Shown here piece by piece: positions 18,330 to 25,556 of a stretch of 64,000 bases of DNA (position 1 is the stretch's first letter; each line of letters starts with the position of its first letter). This DNA comes from Benzoatithermus sp963720725 (lineage in GTDB: Bacteria; Pseudomonadota; Alphaproteobacteria; Geminicoccales; Geminicoccaceae). Under the pieces are notes generated by a model. The model was not told the origin of the DNA, ran no database searches, and was given only the letters and a program-made list of their open reading frames with translations. The position numbers were made by a program, and so were the translations under genes. Where the stretch lies: the NCBI GenBank assembly GCA_963720725.1, contig CAVRGN010000005.1:124001-188000 (forward strand). Reading direction: 5' to 3'.

Positions 18330-19496
18330 ATGCCCTGGAACAGTCAAGGTGGTGGGGGCTGGCAAGGCGGAGGCGGCCCCGGACCCTGGGGCGGCCGCCC
18401 CGGCGGCGGCCAGCAGCCTCCCGACCTTGAGGAGCTGCTGCGACGCAGCCAGGAGAAGGTCAAGAGCCTGTTCCCGGGCGGCGGGCCGTCGAGCATCGGC
18501 CGCAAGGGTCTGGTGCTGGTGGGCCTCGCCATCCTGGGCCTGTGGCTGGCGAGCGGCATCTACACCGTGCAGCCCGACGAGCAGGGCCTGGTGACCCGGT
18601 TCGGCCAGCTGAACCGGACCAGCACGCCCGGCCTGAAGTATCATCTCCCGACCCCGATCGAGGCGGTCGAGAAGGTGCCGGTCACCCGCGTCAACCGGAT
18701 CGAGATCGGCTTCCGCTCGGCCGGCCAGCCGACCGGAACCCGGACTACCGGCTCTGCGCGGGACATTTCGGACGAGGCGCTGATGTTGACCGGCGACGAG
18801 AACATCATCGACGTCAACTTCGTCGTGCTGTGGAAGATCGGCAGCGCCGCCGATTTCCGGTTCAACGTCCGCGACCCGGAGAACACGGTCAAGGCCGCGG
18901 CCGAGAGCGTGATGCGCGAGATCATCGGCCAGACCCCCATCGTCGAGGCCACGACCGAAGGGCGGCGTGCCATCGAGCTCAAGGCCCGCGAGCAGCTGCA
19001 GGCGCTGATGGTCGAGTACGGCACCGGGATCCTGGTCGACGAGGTGCAGCTGCAGAAGGCCGACCCGCCGGCGGAGGTCATCGATTCGTTCCGCGATGTC
19101 CAGCGTGCCCAGGCCGACCGTGAACGAGCGCAGAACGAGGCCGAGACCTTCGCCAACGACATCATCCCGCGCGCCCGCGGCGAGGCCGAGCGCCTGCTGC
19201 AGGAGGCGCAGGCGTACCGGCAGGAGGCGACCGCCAGGGCCACCGGTGAATCCGACCGGTTCAAGTCGATCCTGGCAGAATATCTCAAGGCCGAGGACGT
19301 CACCTCGCGCCGCCTCTACCTGGAAACCATGGAGCAGGTGCTCAAAGGCGTGAACAAGGTCATCATCGACGGCAAGCAGGGTGGTAACGGCGTGGTGCCG
19401 TACCTGCCCCTGCCGGATCTCGAGCGGCGGTCGCGCGAGACACGACAGGATACGATCGCGCCGCAGGACGACAGCGTGCAGGGAGCCTCGCAATGA
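18330..19496 (+). CDS. hflK: FtsH protease modulator HflK
   Basis: SPFH-domain membrane protein that with HflC forms the cage around FtsH and modulates degradation of membrane proteins. The 388-residue product has a Gly/Pro/Trp/Gln-rich cytoplasmic N-terminus (MPWNSQGGGGWQGGGG), one transmembrane helix (KGLVLVGLAILGLWLASGI) and a periplasmic SPFH domain starting YTVQPDEQGLVTRFG. A helical region with REQLQALMVEYG and AQADRERAQNEAETFA follows. Its TGA overlaps the hflC start (ATGATGA). Confidence 0.95.
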   Translation: MPWNSQGGGGWQGGGGPGPWGGRPGGGQQPPDLEELLRRSQEKVKSLFPGGGPSSIGRKGLVLVGLAILGLWLASGIYTVQPDEQGLVTRFGQLNRTSTPGLKYHLPTPIEAVEKVPVTRVNRIEIGFRSAGQPTGTRTTGSARDISDEALMLTGDENIIDVNFVVLWKIGSAADFRFNVRDPENTVKAAAESVMREIIGQTPIVEATTEGRRAIELKAREQLQALMVEYGTGILVDEVQLQKADPPAEVIDSFRDVQRAQADRERAQNEAETFANDIIPRARGEAERLLQEAQAYRQEATARATGESDRFKSILAEYLKAEDVTSRRLYLETMEQVLKGVNKVIIDGKQGGNGVVPYLPLPDLERRSRETRQDTIAPQDDSVQGASQ

Positions 19497-20440
19497 TGAC
19501 CTCGCGCATCGGAGTCGTGGCCATCGGCATCGTGCTGGCGGCCCTGTTCCTCCTGCTCAACTCGCTGTTCACCGTGCATCAGACCCAGCAGGCGCTGGTG
19601 CTGCAGTTCGGCAATCCGGTGCGGATCGTGCAGGAGCCCGGCCTGCACCTGAAGGTGCCGTTCGTGCAGCAGGTCGACTATTTCGAAAAGCGCGTGCTCG
19701 ATTTCGACGCGCCCTCGGTCGAGTTGGTGCTGGGTGACCAGAAGCGGCTCGTCGTCGACGCGTTCGCCCGCTACCGCATCACCGACGCGCTGCGGTTCCG
19801 CCAGTCGGTGGGCACCGAGGCGGGCTTCCGCGGCCGCCTGGAGCCGATCGTGTTCTCGAGCCTGCGCAGCGTGCTGGGCGAGGCGCCGCTGTTCACGATC
19901 CTGTCGCAGGACCGCACGCTGCTGATGAACCGGATCAAGGGCGAGGCCAACAAGTCGCTGGTGGGCTTCGGCGTGGAGCTGGTCGACGTGCGCATCAAGC
20001 GGGCCGACCTGCCGCCCGAGAACAGCCAGGCCGTCTTCCGGCGGATGCAGACCGAGCGCGAGCGCGAGGCCAAGGAACTGCGGGCCCAGGGTGCCGAGGT
20101 CGGCCAGCGGATCCGCGCCCGCGCCGACCGCGAGCGCCGCGTGCTGATCGCCGAGGCCAAGCAGCAATCGGAGATCCTTCGCGGCCAGGGCGATGCCGAG
20201 GCGATCCGGATCTTCGCCGAGGGCTTCGGCCAGAATCCGGAGTTCTTCGACTTCTACCGCTCCTTGCAGGCCTATCGCGAGGCGCTGGGCGACGGTGCGA
20301 CCAGCTTGGTGCTCTCGCCCGACAGCGAGTTCTTCCGGTTCTTCAACGGCCGGCCGGTGAACCTGCCTGCGCAGCCGGCGGGGCCTGGCGCCGATCTCGC
20401 CTCGGGCGCGCCGCCCAGTTCGGGGGCGCAGACACCCTGA
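19493..20440 (+). CDS. hflC: FtsH protease modulator HflC
   Basis: Partner of HflK in the membrane. The 315-residue product has an N-terminal signal-anchor (GVVAIGIVLAALFLLLNSLF), the SPFH domain (VHQTQQALVLQFGNPVRI) and a charged helical segment (EREREAKELRAQGAEVGQRI). It ends in a Pro/Ala-rich tail. It overlaps hflK by 4 bp and is followed 24 bp later by the DUF2065 gene. Confidence 0.95.
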   Translation: MMTSRIGVVAIGIVLAALFLLLNSLFTVHQTQQALVLQFGNPVRIVQEPGLHLKVPFVQQVDYFEKRVLDFDAPSVELVLGDQKRLVVDAFARYRITDALRFRQSVGTEAGFRGRLEPIVFSSLRSVLGEAPLFTILSQDRTLLMNRIKGEANKSLVGFGVELVDVRIKRADLPPENSQAVFRRMQTEREREAKELRAQGAEVGQRIRARADRERRVLIAEAKQQSEILRGQGDAEAIRIFAEGFGQNPEFFDFYRSLQAYREALGDGATSLVLSPDSEFFRFFNGRPVNLPAQPAGPGADLASGAPPSSGAQTP

Positions 20441-20464
20441 GCCCGAGCGGATCCCCTTCCGCTC

Positions 20465-20650
20465 ATGGCGGATCTGGGCACGGCGCTGGCGCTTGTCCTC
20501 GTCATCGAGGGCGTACTTTGGGCGCTGTTCCCCGAGCGGATGAAGGAGGCCGCGGCCCGGGTCCTGGCCATCGAGCCGGGCCATCTGCGGCTGGGTGCGC
20601 TCGCGTCGGTCGGGTTGGGGGTCCTTCTCGTCTGGCTGATCCGCAGCTGA
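20465..20650 (+). CDS. DUF2065 small membrane protein
   Basis: A 61-residue protein with two hydrophobic segments (ALALVLVIEGVLWALFP and LGALASVGLGVLLVWLIRS) around a short amphipathic loop, matching the DUF2065 family (YjeT type). These proteins are commonly encoded next to hflC, as here. The biochemical role is not known. Confidence 0.85.
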   Translation: MADLGTALALVLVIEGVLWALFPERMKEAAARVLAIEPGHLRLGALASVGLGVLLVWLIRS

Positions 20651-20810
20651 GAGCCGGGATAGCGGCTTGCTTCGGCGCAAGCGCTCGGCGATGATCCCGA
20701 GACAGTTACGTGTTGCCGCCGACGTGCCGCGGAGCAGAGGACGATCCGTTCTGTTCCGCGCCCGGCGGCGCCGGGCGCGTCCCGGCCCCGAGATGCTAGG
20801 GAGATCGACC

Positions 20811-22328
20811 ATGCTCAGTGCGCTCAGCCCGCGCGGGACGGTGCCCCGCCGCGCTGTTGCCGGCACGATCCGGCGTGTCGCCTGCGCGCTCCTGGTAGCG
20901 TTGCTGACCAGCGGGACGGGCGGCACCGCCTGGGCGCAGCGGGCGGCGCCGGTCGAGGGGTTCGGCGACATCGTCGAGAAGATCGCTCCGGCGGTGGTCA
21001 ACATCTCCACGCGTAAGGATGTCTCCACGCCGAGCTCGTCCGATGCCCCGGCCATGCCCCAATTCCCGCCGGGCTCGCCGTTCGAGGAGTTCTTCAAGGA
21101 CTTCTTCGAGCGCGATCGTTCGCAGCAGGAGCAGCAGCCGCGCCGCAGCTTCTCGCTCGGCTCCGGCTTTGTCGTCGACTCCACCGGTTTCGTGGTGACC
21201 AACAACCACGTTATCGCCGACGCGGACGAGATCACCGTGATCTTCAACGACGAGTCGGAATATCCGGCCAAGCTGATCGGCACCGACAGCAAGACGGACC
21301 TCGCACTGCTCAAGATCGATCGGGCGGAGCCGTTCCCGTTCGTGAACTGGGCCGACAGCGACGAGGTCCGGGTCGGCGACTGGATGATCGCCATCGGCAA
21401 CCCGTTCGGACTGGGCTCGACCGTCACCGCCGGCATCGTCTCGGCGCGCGGCCGCGACATCCGCGCCGGACCCTATGACGACTTCTTTCAGATCGACGCG
21501 CCGATCAACCGCGGCAATTCCGGCGGGCCCAGCTTCACGCTCGACGGCACCGTGTTCGGCGTCAACACCGCCATCTTCTCGCCCTCGGGCGGCAGCGTCG
21601 GCATCGGCTTCGCGATCCCGGCCAACCTCGCCAAGCCGGTGATCGACAGCCTGATGCGCTCGGGCAAGGTGGCGCGCGGCTGGCTGGGCGTGCGCATCCA
21701 GAGCGTCAGCGACGAGATCGCCGAGAGCCTGGGTCTCGCGCAGGCCGATGGCGCCCTGGTCGCCAGCGTGACTCCGGGTGGACCTGCGGCCGACGCGCAG
21801 ATCCTGCCCGGCGACGTGATTCTGGAGTTCGACGGCAAGAAGATCGACCGCATGCGCTCGCTGCCGCGGCTGGTGGCCGAGACCGCGATCGGCAAGGAGA
21901 CCGCGGTCCGGCTGTGGCGCAAGGGCGAGGAGATGACCCTGGACGTCGTGCTGGGCGAGCTGCCCGAGGACGAGACCGTGGCCGAGCTCGGCACCGCGCC
22001 GCAGGATCCGTCGCCCACGGCCAACGCCAAGATCGAGACGCTTGGCCTCACCATCGCCAACCTGGAGCCCGAGCAGCGCTCCCAGTTCAGCCTGCCGGAG
22101 ACGTCCAAGGGAGTCGTGATCACCGAGGTGGTCGACGGCTCGACCGCAGCCGAGGAGAGCCTCAAGCCCGGCGACCTGATCGTCGAGGTCGGTCAGGAGG
22201 AGGTCAGCTCGCCGCCCGAGGTCGCAGCAAAGGTCAGCCAGGCCCAGCAGGAGGGCAAGAAGTCGATCCTCCTGCTGATCGACCGGCAGGGCGACCTGCG
22301 CTTCGTGGCGCTCCGCTTCAAGTCCTAG
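20811..22328 (+). CDS. degP: Do/DegP-like periplasmic serine endoprotease
   Basis: Periplasmic quality-control protease-chaperone of 505 residues. A long-n-region signal peptide (RRVACALLVALLTSGTGG, cleavage after WAQ) leads to a trypsin-like domain with the triad His133 (TNNHVIADADE), Asp163 (KTDLALLKID) and Ser237 (NRGNSGGPSF). Two PDZ domains follow (RGWLGVRIQSVSDE and the C-terminal EPEQRSQFSLPE region). The ATG at 20811 is chosen over the one at 20667 because AGGGAG lies upstream and the signal peptide begins there. The neighbours hflKC and DUF2065 point to envelope proteostasis. The stop overlaps the convergent serB stop in a CTAG. Confidence 0.92.
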   Translation: MLSALSPRGTVPRRAVAGTIRRVACALLVALLTSGTGGTAWAQRAAPVEGFGDIVEKIAPAVVNISTRKDVSTPSSSDAPAMPQFPPGSPFEEFFKDFFERDRSQQEQQPRRSFSLGSGFVVDSTGFVVTNNHVIADADEITVIFNDESEYPAKLIGTDSKTDLALLKIDRAEPFPFVNWADSDEVRVGDWMIAIGNPFGLGSTVTAGIVSARGRDIRAGPYDDFFQIDAPINRGNSGGPSFTLDGTVFGVNTAIFSPSGGSVGIGFAIPANLAKPVIDSLMRSGKVARGWLGVRIQSVSDEIAESLGLAQADGALVASVTPGGPAADAQILPGDVILEFDGKKIDRMRSLPRLVAETAIGKETAVRLWRKGEEMTLDVVLGELPEDETVAELGTAPQDPSPTANAKIETLGLTIANLEPEQRSQFSLPETSKGVVITEVVDGSTAAEESLKPGDLIVEVGQEEVSSPPEVAAKVSQAQQEGKKSILLLIDRQGDLRFVALRFKS

Positions 22329-23212
22329 GCCGGGCCCTCCACGAACTCGTCGCTCCGGTAGCCCTGCAGGAACAGCAGCGCAGTGAGGTCGCCATGCTCG
22401 ATGCGGGCCGGTGCCGCGGCCCGAACGCTGGCATGGGCGCGGAATGCGACGCCCAGGCCCGCGTCGCGCAGCATCGGCAGGTCGTTGGCCCCGTCCCCGA
22501 CCGCCAGGGTCTGGTCACGGGCGAGCCCGAGGCGCCGCTGCAGCCGGTGGAGCGCTTCTCGCTTCGCCTCCGCACCCCGCAGCTCCCCGACCAGCCTGCC
22601 GGTGAGGACGCCGTCGGCGATCTCGAGCTCGTTGGCCTCCTCGAGGTCGAAGCCGCATCGGGCCTGGACGTGGCGGGTGAACGCGGTGAAGCCGCCGGAA
22701 ACCAGGGCCGCATAGGCGCCGTTCGCCCGCATGGTGGCGACCAGGGTAGCGGCTCCCGGCATCAGCTGCAGCCGCTCGGCGATCACGCGCGCGTTGGCGG
22801 ATGCGGGCAGGCCGCGCAGGAGCGCCACGCGCTCGCGCAAGGCCGCGGCGAAATCGAGCTCGCCGTTCATGGCGCGGCGCGTCACCGCGGCGATCTGCGG
22901 CTTCAGGCCGGCGAAGTCGGCCAGCTCGTCGATGCATTCGATGGTAATGATCGTGCTGTCCATGTCGCACAGCAGCAGGCGCTTGCGACGGTGCGTCGGC
23001 GGCAGTACCGCTCGGTCCACCGGCGCGTCGCCGAGCAGTGCGTCGAGGCGCGCGCTGGCCGCCGACGGGTCCAAGGCGGTCGCGATCTCCGCCGCACGGG
23101 CCTTGCCAAGCCAGCGCACCTCGCCCGCGAGCGCGCGGGCCACTCCCGCCACCAGGGCGGGATCGAGGGGATGGCGCTCGGGGTCGGCGATCAGGCAGGC
23201 GATGGCCGGCAT
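22325..23212 (-). CDS. serB: phosphoserine phosphatase
   Basis: HAD-family enzyme for the last step of serine synthesis, L-phosphoserine to L-serine. The 295-residue product has an N-terminal regulatory region of about 75 residues and the HAD nucleophile motif CDMDSTIITIECIDELADFAG (DMDST at 83-87). Motif II is LVSGGFTAF, and the Mg-binding motif is AVGDGANDLPML. GGAGC precedes the ATG at 23212. Only 35 bp separate it from the divergent miaA start, so both promoters must be compact or overlapping. Confidence 0.95.
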   Translation of the reverse strand: MPAIACLIADPERHPLDPALVAGVARALAGEVRWLGKARAAEIATALDPSAASARLDALLGDAPVDRAVLPPTHRRKRLLLCDMDSTIITIECIDELADFAGLKPQIAAVTRRAMNGELDFAAALRERVALLRGLPASANARVIAERLQLMPGAATLVATMRANGAYAALVSGGFTAFTRHVQARCGFDLEEANELEIADGVLTGRLVGELRGAEAKREALHRLQRRLGLARDQTLAVGDGANDLPMLRDAGLGVAFRAHASVRAAAPARIEHGDLTALLFLQGYRSDEFVEGPA

Positions 23213-23247
23213 CGAAGCTCCGGGCGGAACGGTGAGGGAGAGGCGCC

Positions 23248-24174
23248 ATCGAGGCGCTGGTCGTCATAGGTGGCAGCACCGCGAGCGGCAAGTCCGCCCT
23301 GGCGGTGGCGCTTGCCCGTCTGCTGGACGGCATCGTCGTCAACGCCGACAGCCAGCAGCTGTTCGCCGATCTGCCGATCCTCACCGCCCGGCCCGTGGCC
23401 GCGGACCTGGCCCGGGCCCCGCACCGCCTCTATGGCGTCCTCGCTGCCACCGAGCAGCCCTCGGTCGCCCGCTGGCTGGAGCTGATCGGCCCGATCCTCG
23501 AGGAGGTGCGGGCCGCCCAGCGGCCGGCCATCCTCGTCGGCGGCAGCGGGCTCTACCTTCACGCCCTGCTGCGCGGCCTGCCGGCAATGCCGGAGATCCC
23601 CGCGGCGCTGCGCGGGCAGCTGCGCGCGTGGGCCGGCGCGCGGCCGACGGCCGAGCTGCACGCGAGGCTGGCCGCACGCGACCCCGAAATGGCCGGGCGC
23701 CTGAGCCCGTCCGACCGCCAGCGCCTGTTGCGCGCGCTCGAGGTGGTCGAGGCGACCGGGCGCTCGCTGGGCGCCTGGCAGGCCGATCCGCCGGTCCGCC
23801 TGCCGCTGCCGCCCCTGCTGGCCGGGATGGCGCTGGTGCCGCCGGCCGCCACCGTCAATCCGCGGATCGAGGCCCGGCTGGAAGCGATGCTCGCAGCGGG
23901 TGCGCTGGGCGAGATCCGCGATCTGCTGGAGCGCGTGCCCGAGGCGACGGCCCTGCCGATCGCCAAGGTCCACGGGCTGCGCGAGTTCGCCGGCGTCCTG
24001 CGGGACGCGCTGCCGGCGGAAGCGGCCCGGGCGAGCGTCGCCACCCAGATCCGCCAGTATGCGAAGCGGCAGCGTACCTGGTTCCGCCACCGGCTGCCGG
24101 AGTTCGCGGCCATCCCGGCCGTCGGCGACAGCCCGCACGCGCTCGCGGCGGCCCGCAATCTGATCTTCCGGTAA
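23248..24174 (+). CDS. miaA: tRNA dimethylallyltransferase (non-canonical start codon)
   Basis: Transfers dimethylallyl to A37 of tRNAs reading UNN codons. The 308-residue product has the P-loop GGSTASGKS at residues 8-16, the substrate loop VNADSQQLFADLPILTA, the SGLYLHALLRGLP region and a C-terminal QIRQYAKRQRTWFRH. No ATG, GTG or TTG occurs in frame between an upstream in-frame TGA (23233-23235) and the P-loop. The only start with a good ribosome site is ATC at 23248, 4 bases after GGGAGAGG-type sequence (23236-23243); CTG at 23257 is the alternative. An ATG-to-ATC base error is also possible. The gene body is intact. Confidence 0.9.
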   Translation: MEALVVIGGSTASGKSALAVALARLLDGIVVNADSQQLFADLPILTARPVAADLARAPHRLYGVLAATEQPSVARWLELIGPILEEVRAAQRPAILVGGSGLYLHALLRGLPAMPEIPAALRGQLRAWAGARPTAELHARLAARDPEMAGRLSPSDRQRLLRALEVVEATGRSLGAWQADPPVRLPLPPLLAGMALVPPAATVNPRIEARLEAMLAAGALGEIRDLLERVPEATALPIAKVHGLREFAGVLRDALPAEAARASVATQIRQYAKRQRTWFRHRLPEFAAIPAVGDSPHALAAARNLIFR

Positions 24175-24191
24175 ATCGCCGGTAGGCTCCT

Positions 24192-24212
24192 TGAAATCGC
24201 GGCCGGATTTCA
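24192..24212 (+). terminator. hairpin just downstream of miaA
   Basis: The arms TGAAATC (24192-24198) and GATTTCA (24206-24212) with a 7-base loop start 17 bp after the miaA stop. No U-run follows, so termination is uncertain. It could also be the first stem of the terC leader. Confidence 0.35.
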
Positions 24213-24237
24213 CAGCTCTTCGTCGTCGAGGTTGACC

Positions 24238-24313
24238 GGGCCCCTCTCACAGCCTTTTGGGCTGCGATGTCGGCACCTTCGCGACGTGTCACACCATGAG
24301 CCGAGGGGCCCAC
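24238..24313 (+). promoter_or_regulatory. structured leader of terC that masks its ribosome-binding site
   Basis: GGGCCCCTC at 24238-24246 is exactly complementary to GAGGGGCCC at 24303-24311. The latter contains the terC Shine-Dalgarno GAGGGG (24303-24308), 5 bases before the ATG at 24314. Inside the 9-bp closing stem are two hairpins: 24250-24254 with 24260-24264, and 24267-24272 with 24282-24287 (one G-U pair). The result is a three-way junction that would block translation when folded. TerC/Alx genes elsewhere are often preceded by the yybP-ykoY manganese riboswitch, but its conserved GGGGAGUA loop is not visible, so this is an unassigned cis-regulatory RNA candidate. Confidence 0.55.
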
Positions 24314-25420
24314 ATGGACGCTGCAAGACAGCTGTTCTTCGACGCCGTCGCGCGATCCCACGCGTTCGTCGATGCATCCGCCGCACCCGCCTGGGAGGCG
24401 GTGATCGCCATGTTTGCCACGCTGGCGGCCGGGCTCGACCCGATCCTCTACGGCGAGCTGTTCGGCCGCCCGGGCTGGATGTGGCTGGGCTTCATCGGGA
24501 TCGTCGTGCTGCTGCTCGCCTTCGACCTCGGCGTGCTCCACCGCAACTCCCGCGAGATCGAGGTCGGCGAGAGCCTGGTGCTCAGCGCCGCCTATATCGG
24601 CGTCGCCCTCCTGTTCGGCTTCTGGGTCTGGCACCGCCTCGGCGACGAGGCCGGCATGGCCTATGTCACCGGGTTCCTGGTCGAGAAGAGCCTGGCCATG
24701 GACAACGTGTTCGTGATCGCCATGATCCTGGGCTACTTCGCGATCCCCAGGCAGTACCACCACTTCGTCCTGTTCTGGGGCATCCTCGGCGTCATCGTCC
24801 TGCGCGCGATCATGATCGGCCTGGGTGCGGCCCTGATCACCGAGTTCCAGTGGATCCTCTACCTGTTCGGCGCCTTCCTGGTCGCGACCGGCGTGAAGAT
24901 GCTGCTGGTCGCGGACAAGGAGCACAGCCTCGACGACAACGCGCTTCTGGGCTTCCTGCGCCGCCGCCTGCGCGTGACCGAGCAGCTGCACGGCGAGCGC
25001 TTCTTCGTCCGCCTGCCCGATCCGGCCAGCGGCAAGCCGCTGCTCTGGATCACACCTCTGTTCTTGGCCCTGGTCCTGATCGAGTTCGCCGACCTCGTGT
25101 TCGCGGTCGATTCGGTGCCGGCGATCTTCGCCATCACCCAGGACCCGTTCATCGTCTACACCTCGAACATCTTCGCCGTGCTCGGCCTGCGCGCGCTCTA
25201 TTTCGCGCTGGCCGCGATGATTCACCGCTTCCGCTACCTGAAATACGCCCTGGCGCTGGTGCTGGTGTTCATCGGCGGCAAGATCTTCCTGGTGAACATC
25301 ATCGGCAAGATCCCGCCCGCCTTCTCGCTCTCGGTGACCCTCACCCTGCTCGTCGGCGGCGTCCTGTTCAGCCTGTGGCGCACCGGCAAGGACGGGGCGC
25401 AGCCTGCCCGGGCGGGCTGA
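24314..25420 (+). CDS. TerC/Alx-family integral membrane protein
   Basis: A 368-residue polytopic membrane protein of the TerC family, members of which are implicated in metal (Mn) export or co-translational metalation and in alkaline or tellurite stress. About eight to nine hydrophobic helices carry the family's acidic motifs: LAFDLGVLHRN in an early helix, EKSLAMDNVFVIAMI, and LIEFADLVFAVDSVPAI. The start at 24314 has GAGGGG 5 bases upstream, and upstream in-frame ATGs lie inside the leader stem. The substrate cannot be decided from sequence. Confidence 0.9.
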   Translation: MDAARQLFFDAVARSHAFVDASAAPAWEAVIAMFATLAAGLDPILYGELFGRPGWMWLGFIGIVVLLLAFDLGVLHRNSREIEVGESLVLSAAYIGVALLFGFWVWHRLGDEAGMAYVTGFLVEKSLAMDNVFVIAMILGYFAIPRQYHHFVLFWGILGVIVLRAIMIGLGAALITEFQWILYLFGAFLVATGVKMLLVADKEHSLDDNALLGFLRRRLRVTEQLHGERFFVRLPDPASGKPLLWITPLFLALVLIEFADLVFAVDSVPAIFAITQDPFIVYTSNIFAVLGLRALYFALAAMIHRFRYLKYALALVLVFIGGKIFLVNIIGKIPPAFSLSVTLTLLVGGVLFSLWRTGKDGAQPARAG

Positions 25421-25448
25421 ACTTCAGCACTCTTCTGGCGTTGACCAT

Positions 25449-25482
25449 GCCGGGGCGGCCGACTAGTGTCCGTCGCCCCGGC
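25449..25482. terminator. 9-bp inverted repeat between terC and ilvI
   Basis: GCCGGGGCG (25449-25457) and CGCCCCGGC (25474-25482) form a perfect stem with a 16-base loop, 29 bp after the terC stop and 75 bp before ilvI. There is no U-tract. It could terminate terC or be part of the ilvI leader. Confidence 0.35.
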
Positions 25483-25556
25483 GTCCGACCCCTGCCGGGA
25501 TTCGCCGTCAAGTCAACCCCAAGTAGAACGGGCTCAGGGCACCCGAGGAGCATCCG

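Noticed and set aside
24238..24313. Assignment of the terC leader to the yybP-ykoY riboswitch
   Set aside because: The stem that masks the ribosome site is real, but the conserved GGGGAGUA loop is absent, so the family name was not given.
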